Source: JBAYJT01 sp041664965
GTDB taxonomy: Bacteria > Pseudomonadota > Gammaproteobacteria > UBA9339
DNA length: 27,413 bases
Assembly (NCBI GenBank): GCA_041664965.1
Contig: JBAYJT010000022.1
Span: forward strand, 1-27,413
Direction of reading: 5' to 3'
Part shown: positions 1 through 8,640 of the stretch, one piece after another
How positions within the stretch are numbered: position 1 is the first letter of the stretch
How the letters are laid out: each line of letters starts with the position of its first letter
Notes under the pieces: generated by a model
What the model saw: the letters and a program-made list of their open reading frames with translations, nothing else
What the model was told of the DNA's origin: nothing
Databases searched by the model: none
Translations under genes and position numbers: made by a program

Positions 1-1069
1 GAATTGGTAAATAATGCAAAATTTTTAAGCTGCAGATTGTTCCTAGTAAAGATAATATACTACCCATTACTATGAAACTTAGTGCTTCTAAAGTGAATTG
101 TATTGTAATTTCTCTGGGTGTGGCCCCGATAGATATTTTTAAGCCAATTTCTTGTTGCCTTTGCTGAATTATTAAATACATTATATTGGCGAGGTTAATC
201 GCTCCTACGCTGAGCGTTAGAAGTGCTGTAATAAGTAAAAAAGCTTGAATCAGAAGCATTAAAGATAAAATTTTTTCTCGTTCTATTGTGGGATTATCGA
301 TGTATAAAGCATTGTGATCTTCGGGGGAGAAATGATAAGTAAAGGAAAGTATGTTTTTTAATTTAGTTAAAAATATAGTTGTATTAGATTTTTCATTGAG
401 AGCTATAGTAATGATTTTGTTATGAGGGCTTTCTTTTCCCCATAACTTTTCTGCAGTTGTTATTGGTATTAGTGCGATGGGATGATTTTGTCCAATAACA
501 GCTTCTTTTATTACCCCAACTATTTGAAAAGGTAGGTCGTGAATGTAAATATTTTTATTGATGGCCCTGTTTTTACCGAAAAATAGTTTTTGGAAAAAGA
601 CACTGATGACTAATACACGATTAGCATCACGTATGTCTATAGGGGAAAAGTATCTTCCTCCTGGTTCTAAGGAAATATCACAAATTTTAAAATATTCAGG
701 GGTTGTTCCAAAAAAATAGGTTGGTTTGACAACTACACCATTAGAAAGCATTTCTATCCCAGCCAAGTTCATGGTTGCGCTTTTAATTTCCGGGAACATG
801 TTTTTTAGGATATTAGGATAATTTGTGGGTATATTGATCGGTGCTTGTGGGGCTAGGCCTTTGTGGGGAATAGATGTTTCACCAAGCCAAATATGAAAAA
901 TAGGTCGAAACATTTTTAATATTTCATTATGTTGAAATTGGTATATTCCTTTGCCGAAAGCGGAAAGCATTAGTACTATATAAATTCCCCAAGTAATGCT
1001 AATAATAGCTATAAGACTACGTGTTTTATGATGCCAGGCGTCTTGGTAAGATTGTACTATTATGAACAT
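1..1069 (-). CDS. MacB/FtsX-type ABC transporter permease, 3' end outside window
   Basis: About 356 residues are visible, starting MFIIVQSYQDAWHHKTRSLI; the C-terminus lies beyond the left edge. The order is an N-terminal transmembrane helix (about residues 17-35), a long extracytoplasmic region of the MacB-like periplasmic core type, then a helix beginning near QAFLLITALLTLSVGAINLA. The cytoplasmic stretch QQRQQEIGLKISIGATPREI follows, which is typical of FtsX/MacB permeases, and then the start of the next helix. The ATG directly abuts the TAA of the upstream adaptor gene, so the two are translationally coupled. Together they should form a tripartite efflux or export pump. No ATP-binding domain is visible here; it must be a separate gene or lie outside the window. 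The substrate cannot be told from sequence. Confidence 0.85.
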   Translation of the reverse strand, partial: MFIIVQSYQDAWHHKTRSLIAIISITWGIYIVLMLSAFGKGIYQFQHNEILKMFRPIFHIWLGETSIPHKGLAPQAPINIPTNYPNILKNMFPEIKSATMNLAGIEMLSNGVVVKPTYFFGTTPEYFKICDISLEPGGRYFSPIDIRDANRVLVISVFFQKLFFGKNRAINKNIYIHDLPFQIVGVIKEAVIGQNHPIALIPITTAEKLWGKESPHNKIITIALNEKSNTTIFLTKLKNILSFTYHFSPEDHNALYIDNPTIEREKILSLMLLIQAFLLITALLTLSVGAINLANIMYLIIQQRQQEIGLKISIGATPREITIQFTLEALSFIVMGSILSLLGTICSLKILHYLPI

Positions 1070-2212
1070 TTAATTTTCTTCAGGTGGATTGATTAAAACT
1101 TTTTGACCCACTGTCAGTCCTGAAAGAATTTCCGCATTCATTCCGTCAGATATTCCAGTTGCAATAAAGTGTTTTATTGGTTTATGTTTTTCTATAATCC
1201 AAACATAAGATTTTTCGTCATCGCTAAAATTAATGACTTTTTCTGGCAGTAGCAGCGCATTGACTACCCGTCCTACCACTATGGTTGCTGTAGCTTGGCA
1301 CCCAGCGCGCAGTTTAATGTTATTGGGCAAAGAAAGATGAGTGGTGTCTATTTTGAAACCATATTTATATGTAGAAAGGCGATGGAAAATATACTGCGAA
1401 CTATTTTGATCTATAAAGTTTTCTGCTTCTGCATTAAATGCAATGTGTGCTATTTGCGTTTGGATTTTTATATTTGGTAAAGCCGCTATCTCAATAGTTG
1501 CTGGCATATTTTGTTGAATTTTGCCAATATCTAACTGGCTGATTTCGCCTTGAAAAATTAAATTTTGCAGATCTGCAATATAAAATAAAGGCGTTCCAGA
1601 TTGAGATTGAGTTAAAGGAACAATGGCATCGCCAATATTTACATTTTTTTGAATGACATAGCCATCAGCTGGGCTATAAACAACGCCGTGTATACTGTTT
1701 CCTTTGAGATTAGCCTCGCCCGTAGATAACAAATGATATTTCTCTTCCGCTTGTTTTAATTGCCACTTAGCGACTTCAAAATCTTTTTTGCTGTCATCAT
1801 AGTCTTGAACTGCAATGGCTCCGGCGTGTAATAGAGTGGCTTGGCGAGCTAGATGTTGTGAGGCATTTCTTAATACAGCGCGATTTTGCTCCATTAAGGT
1901 AATAGTTTCCGTCAAATCTTCTGGGGTTGGGTTTGGCTTTATTGTAAGCAATGTGTCGCCAGCTTTTACGACATCGCCTTCATGTGCCAAGATGTTTGCT
2001 ACAGTCCCTGATGTCGTAGACTTAACTTGGATTACGTGTTCAGGAATAATTTGCCCGACAGCTATTACCGTTTGTTCGATAGATCCAATTTTGACTTCTA
2101 CTGTTTCTAGTTCGTTGCTGTTACTTGTTGCAACAAAATGCAATAAGCCTAGAACTAGCAGCACACAGCTTGTGCAGAGAAATATCAGTAATTTTCTTTT
2201 GTGCTTTGTCAT
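1070..2212 (-). CDS. MacA/HlyD-family periplasmic adaptor (membrane fusion) protein
   Basis: This 380-residue protein has one N-terminal membrane anchor (KLLIFLCTSCVLLVLGLLHF). A beta-barrel/lipoyl half follows (VAVGQIIPEHVIQVKSTTSG, then HEGDVVKAGDTLL). Next come an alpha-helical hairpin (LMEQNRAVLRNASQHLARQ to KQAEEKYHLL) and the second lipoyl half (GVVYSPADGYVIQKNVNIGD). The C-terminal barrel ends LSGLTVGQKVLINPPEEN. This is the usual layout of MacA-type adaptors that link an inner-membrane ABC permease to an outer-membrane channel. I chose the ATG at 2212 because an upstream in-frame start at 2251 would add a hydrophobic extension beginning inside an inverted repeat. The permease gene follows with no gap. 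The substrate is unknown; antibiotic, peptide or lipid export are all possible. Confidence 0.85.
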   Translation of the reverse strand: MTKHKRKLLIFLCTSCVLLVLGLLHFVATSNSNELETVEVKIGSIEQTVIAVGQIIPEHVIQVKSTTSGTVANILAHEGDVVKAGDTLLTIKPNPTPEDLTETITLMEQNRAVLRNASQHLARQATLLHAGAIAVQDYDDSKKDFEVAKWQLKQAEEKYHLLSTGEANLKGNSIHGVVYSPADGYVIQKNVNIGDAIVPLTQSQSGTPLFYIADLQNLIFQGEISQLDIGKIQQNMPATIEIAALPNIKIQTQIAHIAFNAEAENFIDQNSSQYIFHRLSTYKYGFKIDTTHLSLPNNIKLRAGCQATATIVVGRVVNALLLPEKVINFSDDEKSYVWIIEKHKPIKHFIATGISDGMNAEILSGLTVGQKVLINPPEEN

Positions 2213-2251
2213 ATTTACCCAGAAGCATAACAAAACAAAAAAGCAAAACAT

Positions 2252-2272
2252 ATACCGTGTTTTTCACGGTAT
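2252..2272. repeat. 8-bp perfect inverted repeat with 5-nt loop
   Basis: ATACCGTG at 2252-2259 and CACGGTAT at 2265-2272 flank TTTTT. It lies in the divergent intergenic region between the adaptor gene and the XRE gene, about 40 bp upstream of the adaptor ATG. It could be an operator for the neighbouring HTH protein or a hairpin in the adaptor mRNA leader. A TTGACA overlaps its right edge on the plus strand, but I see no matching -10 box. Confidence 0.5.
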
Positions 2273-2381
2273 TGACAGAAGGTGTTTTTGGTGGATCTCA
2301 CTATTTTATATCTTATCTGATCTTTTTATGCTATATGTGATATATTATGGCAAAAAGTAAGATTAAAAGAGGTTAAGCGTC

Positions 2382-2705
2382 ATGGGCTATAAACCCGTAC
2401 CATTTAAAAAATTTAAAAAGAAAGTTTTAAAAAATCCAGAAGCTAAAAATAGATATGAAGCATTGGAAGAAGAATTTGCCTTAATAGCTGAATTAGTCAA
2501 AGCGAGGAAAATTGCACATAAGACCCAAAGTGAAGTTGCTGGAAAAATGAAAACTTCCCAAGCTATGATTGCTCGCATTGAGAATGGCTTTAATGGCAAA
2601 AGCCATTCGCCAACTTTGAATACTATTCGTAAGTATGCGAGGGCTGTTGGATGCAAACTTCATATCAAGTTAATACCAGAAGAAAGTTTAAGCCATAACG
2701 TATAG
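2382..2705 (+). CDS. XRE-family HTH protein, HigA-like antitoxin type
   Basis: The 107-residue protein has a basic N-terminal tail with FKKFKKKVLKNPEAKNRYEALEEEFALI, split here as a lead-in common to HigA-type antitoxins. An XRE helix-turn-helix follows at about residues 35-95: KTQSEVAGKMKTSQAMIARIE, then a recognition and stabilising part with TLNTIRKYARAVG. The expected role is DNA binding and autorepression. An AAGAGGT ribosome site lies 8 nt upstream of the ATG. HigB/RelE toxins usually sit directly before such genes, but here the upstream side is the divergent efflux operon. A 54-residue ORF follows 16 bp downstream. It is therefore either an orphan antitoxin or a stand-alone regulator. 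Confidence 0.75.
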   Translation: MGYKPVPFKKFKKKVLKNPEAKNRYEALEEEFALIAELVKARKIAHKTQSEVAGKMKTSQAMIARIENGFNGKSHSPTLNTIRKYARAVGCKLHIKLIPEESLSHNV

Positions 2706-2721
2706 AAAACGGGGGATATTT

Positions 2722-2886
2722 ATGAAAACAAAAAGCTTTCAAGATTATTTAGAAAAAAGACTTAGTAAGAAAGAAATTAAGAAAATTGAAGAGGAGGCTA
2801 AGTTGGAGAAAGATGCTTTATTATCAAGTGGTCATAAACCCATGCCCAACTTGTTGAGAAATATGCAGGTATCACTTAAAAATTAA
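2722..2886 (+). CDS. small 54-residue charged helical protein, unknown
   Basis: This short frame begins MKTKSFQDYLEKRLSKKEIK and ends NLLRNMQVSLKN. A GGGGGA ribosome site lies about 6 nt before the ATG. The first 30 residues are strongly charged and predicted helical. They resemble the lead-in segment that precedes the HTH of some XRE antitoxins, yet no HTH follows before the stop. It could be a small partner of the XRE gene 16 bp upstream, or the remnant of a second antitoxin-like gene. The following 120 bp (2887-3008) contain no further recognisable coding sequence. Confidence 0.5.
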   Translation: MKTKSFQDYLEKRLSKKEIKKIEEEAKLEKDALLSSGHKPMPNLLRNMQVSLKN

Positions 2887-3008
2887 TTTATTTCATGGTC
2901 ATTAGATGCAAAATTGGGTGAAGACTTTATTGGAAGTTTAGTCTAGAGTTTCAGTGCAATTGCCATGAGTGGCTAATGCTAACTATTTAGAATTGTTGGG
3001 AAAACCTT

Positions 3009-3872
3009 ATGAATTATATTAAAAAATACCCGATCATAGCATTTTTTGTTTTAACTTTACTGTGGTCGGATGGTATATGGATTAGTATGTGGGTTTTAGC
3101 GATACCACGATTTCAACTTCAACATTTGTTACATATCCATGTAAGTGGCACATTTGGTTTATTAGGATTAATTGGTCCGGGTTTAGCTGCTATTGTAATT
3201 AGCCTATTATTAGATGGAAAGAAAACATTATTTCGATTATTTAAGCCCTTAGCAAAATGGAAAGTTCCATATATTTATTATGTCTATGTTTATTTAGGCG
3301 TCTTCTTTTTTTATTGTGCCGCTTCCTGGTTTGCAGTTCTTTTGGGTAATTATAGCAATATACATACTTTGTCTTGGCTTTTACAAAATACCAAAGCTCC
3401 TCTATTTGAGCTGCATGGTTTATGGATAATTGTAGAAATGACGATTATCTATACATTCTGTGAAGAGCTTGGCTGGCGTGGTTTTGCATTACCTCGAATG
3501 ACTGAAAAAATAAATGTATTTTCTTCGGCTTTTATTCTCGGAGTTTTTTGGACATTGTGGCACATCCCTATGATATATCTATATGGTTCAAGTGCAAATT
3601 TAAACTTTACAACAATGGTAATATATTTTTTACATACTGAGTGCATGTCTATTTTTTTCGCCTGGTTTTATTTTAAAACAAATAGAAGTCTGCTAATTTG
3701 TGGTTTGTTTCACGGAGCAGCAAATGGTATAGGGGCTTTTTTTCCAATGACGGCTTCATTAATTGGACAAGGTTCAAACGTTACCACACTATCATTCGAG
3801 ATTGTTATCGCTTTACTGATGATTCCATATCTATATAAATTAAATTGCAGCCAGAATAGGCCAGCTTCTTGA
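3009..3872 (+). CDS. CPBP-family intramembrane metalloprotease
   Basis: The 287-residue polytopic membrane protein has about seven to eight hydrophobic helices. It carries the three signature motifs of the CPBP (CAAX protease and bacteriocin-processing) family: EELGWRG at 152-158 (catalytic Glu pair 152-153), a His in WTLWHIP (His185), and FHGAAN at 234-239 (His235). These residues are expected to coordinate zinc in the membrane. Bacterial members cleave membrane-anchored substrates or act in bacteriocin immunity and processing; the substrate here is unknown. All motif residues are intact, so it is probably active. It stands alone between a small ORF and the convergent uvrD gene. Confidence 0.85.
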   Translation: MNYIKKYPIIAFFVLTLLWSDGIWISMWVLAIPRFQLQHLLHIHVSGTFGLLGLIGPGLAAIVISLLLDGKKTLFRLFKPLAKWKVPYIYYVYVYLGVFFFYCAASWFAVLLGNYSNIHTLSWLLQNTKAPLFELHGLWIIVEMTIIYTFCEELGWRGFALPRMTEKINVFSSAFILGVFWTLWHIPMIYLYGSSANLNFTTMVIYFLHTECMSIFFAWFYFKTNRSLLICGLFHGAANGIGAFFPMTASLIGQGSNVTTLSFEIVIALLMIPYLYKLNCSQNRPAS

Positions 3873-3928
3873 AATCGTAATTTTCGGGATAATGAAAAAA
3901 ATGGGGTATTTTTTTACCAACACCAAAT

Positions 3929-5875
3929 TTATCTCACCTCAAACAACAATTCCTCCGGGATTTCTTTTAAGAAGCGCGAGGGGCGGCGGTAGGTGGTGCC
4001 GCCATGGAGGAAACGGGTTGTGGCATAGGTGAGATATAATTTTTTCATAGCACGCGTGATGCCGACATAGCAAAGACGGCGCTCTTCTTCTAAAGCGCTT
4101 GGTGTTCCCATCGACATTTGATGCGGAAATAAAGTCTCTTCCATTCCACTTAAAAATACTAGTGGAAATTCTAGGCCTTTAGCGGCGTGCAGTGTCATTA
4201 ATTGTACCGAATCTTCAAATTCTTCGGCTTGGGTTTCTCCAGCCTCTAAAGCCGCATGAGCTAGAAAAGCATGTAAGATTGGCATATCTTCCGGATTATC
4301 TTTGCTAAAAGTATGGGCATATCTTTCAGCGGCCGTGATCAATTCATCTAAGTTTTCTAGTTTAGCTTCGCCGCGTTGATTCTTATCTTTGGCATGATGA
4401 TTGCGAAGTCCCGTGGCTGCTAAAGAGAAGGTTATGTGGTCGCTTAGTTTGTTTTTGGCGTTATGTTCGGCAAGTTTGTCTATAAGTATAAAGAAATTGA
4501 GTAGGGCGTTGCTGGCGCGGGAAGAGAATTTTTTCTCCAGAACTAAATTTTGTGCAGCTTCCCACATCGACATTTGATTAGCATGCGCGTGATCGCGAAC
4601 TTGTTGCAGCGTGGTATTCCCAATGCCTCGCGTTGGGGTGTTTATAATACGTTCAAGAGCGTTGTTGTCATGGCGATTAGCTGCAAGACGTAAATATGCT
4701 AGAGCATCTTTGATTTCTGCGCGTTCATAAAAACGTAAACCACCATAGATGCGATATGGAATGTTGGCTTGTAGTAAATATTCTTCTAAAACGCGCGATT
4801 GAGCGTTAGAGCGATAAAGAATAGCAGATTCGCTATATTTTTTGCCTTTGTTTCCCCAATCTTTTATGCAGGCGGCAATAAATTGAGCTTCATCTTCTTC
4901 GTTGTAAGCGGCATAAACACGGATAGCTTCGCCACGATCTCCATCGGTCCAAAGGGTTTTTCCTAAACGAAAGTTGTTTTTTGCTATAACGGCGTTCGCG
5001 GCATCTAAAATCGCCGCAGTAGAGCGATAGTTTTGCTCCAAACGAATTACATTTACATTGGGAAATTCTTTGGTGAATCGTAAGATATTTTCGATCTTAG
5101 CTCCGCGCCAGCTGTAAATAGATTGGTCGTCGTCAGCCACGGCCATAATCTCAGCGTTTTTTCCGGCTAAAGCTGTAACCCAAGCATATTGAATGCCATT
5201 GGTATCTTGAAATTCATCTACTAAAATATGTTTTAGACGATCTTGATAGTGACTGAGTAAATTCGGATTTTTCTGCCATAACTCATAAGATCTAAGCAAT
5301 AATTCCGCAAAGTCGACCATGCCATTTTGTTCGCAAAATTCTTCGTATTGCCGATAAATATTGATCAACATTCCAGTATTGCTATTACCGCTTTGGTTAT
5401 CGACATCTTTGGCTCTAAGTCCTGCGTCTTTGTTGTGATTGATAAACCATTGTGATTCTTTAGCTTGCCACTTTTCTTCGTCTAGGTTTAAATTTTTATG
5501 GATGCGGCGAATTGAGCGCAACTGATCTTCCGAATCTAGAATCTGAAAGTTTTGAGGTAGATTTGCTTCCTGCCAATGCATTCTTAATAAGCGATGCGAG
5601 AGGCCATGAAAAGTTCCAACCCACATGTTTTGTAAGGAGCGATCGAGCATTTGCTCGATGCGATTTTTCATTTCGCTGGCGGCTTTATTGGTGAAAGTAA
5701 CTGCTAAAATGTTATATGGGGAGACGTTCTTTTTTTCTATAAGATAGGCAATGCGATGCACTAACACTCTAGTTTTGCCGCTTCCGGCTCCGGCTAAAAC
5801 TAAGGCATGACCGAAATCGGCTGTGACGGCTTGTTTTTGTTCAGCATTTAGAGCATCTAAGTTTAGACCGCCCAT
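3929..5875 (-). CDS. uvrD: UvrD/PcrA-type superfamily 1 DNA helicase, short C-terminus
   Basis: From the ATG at 5875 this is a 648-residue 3'-5' helicase. It shows the Walker A loop (AGAGSGKT, about 28-35), motif Ia (TFTNKAASEM), the UvrD-like WVGTFHGLSHRLLR, motif II DEFQDT (220-225), motif III DDDQSIYSWRGA, QNYRST, TLHAAKGLEF and CYVGITRA. UvrD unwinds DNA in nucleotide excision and mismatch repair and removes RecA or stalled complexes. The helicase core is closest to UvrD, but the protein stops soon after motif VI at RPSRFLKEIPEELLFEVR. It lacks the C-terminal extension of E. coli UvrD (720 residues). A GTG at 5926 would add 17 residues; I prefer the internal ATG because the family normally starts just before the LNAEQ motif. 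Confidence 0.9.
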   Translation of the reverse strand: MGGLNLDALNAEQKQAVTADFGHALVLAGAGSGKTRVLVHRIAYLIEKKNVSPYNILAVTFTNKAASEMKNRIEQMLDRSLQNMWVGTFHGLSHRLLRMHWQEANLPQNFQILDSEDQLRSIRRIHKNLNLDEEKWQAKESQWFINHNKDAGLRAKDVDNQSGNSNTGMLINIYRQYEEFCEQNGMVDFAELLLRSYELWQKNPNLLSHYQDRLKHILVDEFQDTNGIQYAWVTALAGKNAEIMAVADDDQSIYSWRGAKIENILRFTKEFPNVNVIRLEQNYRSTAAILDAANAVIAKNNFRLGKTLWTDGDRGEAIRVYAAYNEEDEAQFIAACIKDWGNKGKKYSESAILYRSNAQSRVLEEYLLQANIPYRIYGGLRFYERAEIKDALAYLRLAANRHDNNALERIINTPTRGIGNTTLQQVRDHAHANQMSMWEAAQNLVLEKKFSSRASNALLNFFILIDKLAEHNAKNKLSDHITFSLAATGLRNHHAKDKNQRGEAKLENLDELITAAERYAHTFSKDNPEDMPILHAFLAHAALEAGETQAEEFEDSVQLMTLHAAKGLEFPLVFLSGMEETLFPHQMSMGTPSALEEERRLCYVGITRAMKKLYLTYATTRFLHGGTTYRRPSRFLKEIPEELLFEVR

Positions 5876-5974
5876 CGATGAATTTCCGTGTAGATGAGAA
5901 AAAGTTTCCACAAAAATAGGTATCACTACAAAGGTTTTATTTCGCTCCTTCAGAGCTAAAAAATTATTTACATC

Positions 5975-6142
5975 TTTACCCAGGGTTTCCGGCGCGACTT
6001 CGTCGCTAGGTCATCACGCCCTGGCGTGACTATAAATATCATCACCACGTTGTGGTTTCAGATCGAGGAAGCTACGAAGTAGCGACAATAACTATAGCCC
6101 AGGGTGAGGAAATTGCGAAGCAATGACGTAACCCTGGGTAAA
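5975..6142. repeat. palindromic intergenic element: 13-bp terminal inverted repeats enclosing five short hairpins
   Basis: TTTACCCAGGGTT at 5975-5987 is repeated exactly inverted at 6130-6142. A further copy of the CCCAGGG core lies at 6098-6104. Between the ends are five perfect small hairpins: GCGAC/GTCGC (5994-6006), TCACGCC/GGCGTGA (6014-6029), CCAC/GTGG (6045-6055), GCTAC/GAAGTAGC (6071-6083) and ATTGC/GCAAT (6112-6124). Four of these have three-base loops. There is no coding frame. The style recalls the palindromic repeats of Rickettsia and other intracellular bacteria, or a MITE. It occupies most of the 350-bp gap between pnp and uvrD and could act as an mRNA stabiliser or terminator for pnp. 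The rest of the gap (6143-6225) holds only a direct repeat AGCTACGC at 6174 and 6189. Confidence 0.7.
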
Positions 6143-6225
6143 TTGACAAAAAACATGTCCCGGCTTCGCTTTTAGCTACGCCGTGGCAAGCTACGCGTTT
6201 TCTTTTAAAATCAATGCGTTGCAAT

Positions 6226-8319
6226 TTACAATGCCAAGTCGCTTTCTTTCATGCTCAAACGTATTTTACCTTGGCGATCGATTTCCAAAACTTTAACTTT
6301 AACTTCTTGTCCTTCGCTCAGGTAGTCTGCAACGTTTTCAACACGCTTGTTAGTGATCTGGGAAATGTGCACTAAGCCATCGCGATTAGGCAGAATATTC
6401 ACGAAAGCGCCGAAATCCATCAGGCGAACAACTTTACCCGTATAAATCTTACCGACTTCTGGTTCTTCGACTAAAGATTCGATTTTCTTTATAGCGGCTT
6501 GAGCTGCGCTTCTGTCTACAGCAGCAATCGTAACGACACCTTTATCGGTAATGTCTATTTTAGCACCGGTTTCTTCAACGATACTGCGAATTACCGCTCC
6601 ACCTTTACCAATAACGTCACGAATTTTTTCCGGGTTAATTTGTATAGTTATGATGCGTGGGGCGCAATCAGAAACATTTTCGCGAGGGCGTGGTAATTTT
6701 TCTAACATAAGATTTAGAATGTGAACCCTGCCTTCTTTGGCCTGTTCTAAGGCTGTATGCATGATTTCTTTAGTGATACCAGCAATTTTAATATCCATTT
6801 GGAGGGCAGTGATACCGAAAATAGTTCCTGCTACTTTAAAATCCATATCGCCAAAGTGATCTTCGTCACCTAAAATGTCGCTTAATACTGCATAGCGTTC
6901 GCCTTCTTTGATTAAGCCCATAGCAATACCAGCAACTGGAGCTTTGATCGGCACGCCAGCATCCATTAAAGCCAAAGTTCCGCCACAAACTGATGCCATT
7001 GAACTAGAACCATTGGATTCAGTAATGTCAGAAACCACGCGTAAGACATAAGGAAAGTTTTCTTCTGTTGGGATGACAGCTTGTAGAGCGCGTTTGGCTA
7101 AATTACCATGACCTATTTCGCGGCGCTTTGGTCCCGACATCATGCCGGTTTCGCCAGTGGAATAAGGCGGGAAGTTATAATGCAACATGAAGCGTTCTTT
7201 GCTTTCACCGGCTGGGACATCGATGATTTGCGCATCATGTCCTGTACCTAAAGTAGCAACCACGATAGCTTGTGTTTCACCGCGAGTGAAGCAAGCTGAG
7301 CCGTGGGTACGTGGCAGAAGGCCAACGTTAATATTAATGGGACGGATAGTTTTGGTATCACGTCCGTCAATGCGAATTTTCTCGCTTAACACTTTTTCGC
7401 GCAAAATGCGTTTTTCAATATCATCAACAATCCCGTTAATTTGGCCAGCGTTAGGGCTATTTGGATCTTCTGGATTGATTAATTGTGCAGCTACTTCTTG
7501 GCGAATTTTTTTGAGTTCCATCACACGAGATTGTTTGTCTGTAATGGTATAGGCTTGTTTTAAGGCGGCTGAAGTTGCACCTTCTATTTTGGAGACTAGT
7601 TCTAGATTGGCTTCTTCTGGGACTAAGCTCCAGGCGGATTTACCAGCTTCTCCGGCAAACTCGCGAATAGCATTGATGGCCACTTGCATTTCTGCATGTC
7701 CATACATAACAGCATCAAGCATAACATTTTCTGGTAGTTCTTTAGCTTCTGATTCAACCATCAGAATCGCATTTTCAGTACCAGCTACTACTAAGTCTAG
7801 CTTGGAAGTTTTGAGTTGAGATAAAGTAGGATTGAGAACAAAAGCGTTATCAATGTAACCAACTCGAGCTCCTGCTAAAGGTCCTTGGAAAGGCACGCCA
7901 GAAATAGCTAGTGCAGCTGAAGCTCCCAATAAAGCTGGAATATCTGGATTGATTTCCGGATCCATAGACATTACTGTCGCAACGATTTGTACTTCATTAC
8001 GAAAGCCTTTGGGAAATAAAGGTCGGATTGGACGGTCAATAAGACGAGAAATCAGTGTTTCTATCGTGCTTGGACGTCCTTCGCGTTTCATAAATCCGCC
8101 GGGTATTCTTCCGCCAGCATAATAACGCTCTTGATAATGAACGGTTAATGGAAAAAAATCTCTATCTTGTTTGGCTTCTTTGGCGGCAACAACGGCAACT
8201 AGTACTGTTGTATCACCCATGCTCGCTAAAACGGCCCCAGTAGCTTGGCGAGCTATATAACCGGTTTCTAGATTTACGGTATGATTCCCGTATTGAAATG
8301 TTTTTTTGATAACTTTCAC
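6226..8319 (-). CDS. pnp: polyribonucleotide nucleotidyltransferase (PNPase)
   Basis: The 697-residue protein matches the usual family length. It degrades RNA 3'-5' by phosphorolysis and is a degradosome component. Visible in order are the first RNase PH domain (FQYGNHTVNLETGYIARQAT, then the basic RKEGRPS-like KREGRPSTIETL), an all-helical linker, the second RNase PH domain with GDEDHFGDMDFK, a KH domain (VIGKGGAVIRSIVEETGAKI) and an S1 domain (VRLMDFGAFVNI, DGLVHIS). The start is GTG at 8319, preceded by AGGAA at good spacing. The gene follows rpsO by 29 bp, the conserved rpsO-pnp operon order. The gap downstream contains a palindromic element. Confidence 0.97.
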   Translation of the reverse strand: MKVIKKTFQYGNHTVNLETGYIARQATGAVLASMGDTTVLVAVVAAKEAKQDRDFFPLTVHYQERYYAGGRIPGGFMKREGRPSTIETLISRLIDRPIRPLFPKGFRNEVQIVATVMSMDPEINPDIPALLGASAALAISGVPFQGPLAGARVGYIDNAFVLNPTLSQLKTSKLDLVVAGTENAILMVESEAKELPENVMLDAVMYGHAEMQVAINAIREFAGEAGKSAWSLVPEEANLELVSKIEGATSAALKQAYTITDKQSRVMELKKIRQEVAAQLINPEDPNSPNAGQINGIVDDIEKRILREKVLSEKIRIDGRDTKTIRPININVGLLPRTHGSACFTRGETQAIVVATLGTGHDAQIIDVPAGESKERFMLHYNFPPYSTGETGMMSGPKRREIGHGNLAKRALQAVIPTEENFPYVLRVVSDITESNGSSSMASVCGGTLALMDAGVPIKAPVAGIAMGLIKEGERYAVLSDILGDEDHFGDMDFKVAGTIFGITALQMDIKIAGITKEIMHTALEQAKEGRVHILNLMLEKLPRPRENVSDCAPRIITIQINPEKIRDVIGKGGAVIRSIVEETGAKIDITDKGVVTIAAVDRSAAQAAIKKIESLVEEPEVGKIYTGKVVRLMDFGAFVNILPNRDGLVHISQITNKRVENVADYLSEGQEVKVKVLEIDRQGKIRLSMKESDLAL

Positions 8320-8348
8320 TTTTTGTTTCCTATTATAAATTTACAGAA

Positions 8349-8618
8349 TTACCCGCGGATATTTAAGCGTTTGATTAAAGTTGCATAACGCTCGGTATCT
8401 TTTCTTTTTAGATATTTCAACAACTTACGTCGTAAGTTAACTTTGCGGATTAGACCACGGCGGGAATGAATATCGTTTGTGTGAGTCTTGAAATGATCAG
8501 TTAATTTGTTGATGTCAGTGGTGAGTAGGGCAACTTGCACTTCTACGGAACCGCTGTCATGGGTATTTTGACCATATTCTTTAATTAATTTATTCTTTTC
8601 TTGATTAGATAATGACAT
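8349..8618 (-). CDS. rpsO: 30S ribosomal protein S15
   Basis: From the ATG at 8618 the protein has 89 residues, the standard S15 length. The sequence begins MSLSNQEKNKLIKEYGQN and contains the conserved GSVEVQVALLT, HSRRGLI and LKYLKRKD segments. S15 binds 16S rRNA early in small-subunit assembly and often controls its own mRNA. A longer frame to 8681 exists but would add AT-derived residues. CTGGAG lies 7 nt upstream of the chosen ATG and decides the start. pnp follows as the second gene of the operon. Confidence 0.97.
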   Translation of the reverse strand: MSLSNQEKNKLIKEYGQNTHDSGSVEVQVALLTTDINKLTDHFKTHTNDIHSRRGLIRKVNLRRKLLKYLKRKDTERYATLIKRLNIRG

Positions 8619-8640
8619 AAATATCTCCAGTAATAATTGT

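Noticed and set aside
2213..2251. Extended start of the MacA-like protein at 2251
   Set aside because: The extra 13 residues are hydrophobic and start inside a palindrome; the ATG at 2212 gives a normal basic N-terminus before the anchor helix.
2272..2300. TTGACA as a -35 box on the plus strand for the XRE gene
   Set aside because: No acceptable -10 sequence at 16-18 bp.
1815..2360. 181-residue open frame on the plus strand
   Set aside because: Antisense to the MacA-like gene, with no domain features.
5876..5926. GTG start of UvrD at 5926
   Set aside because: It adds 17 non-conserved residues; the ATG at 5875 fits the family start.
7187..7552. 121-residue open frame antisense to pnp
   Set aside because: Composition reflects the opposite strand of PNPase; there is no ribosome site or family motif.
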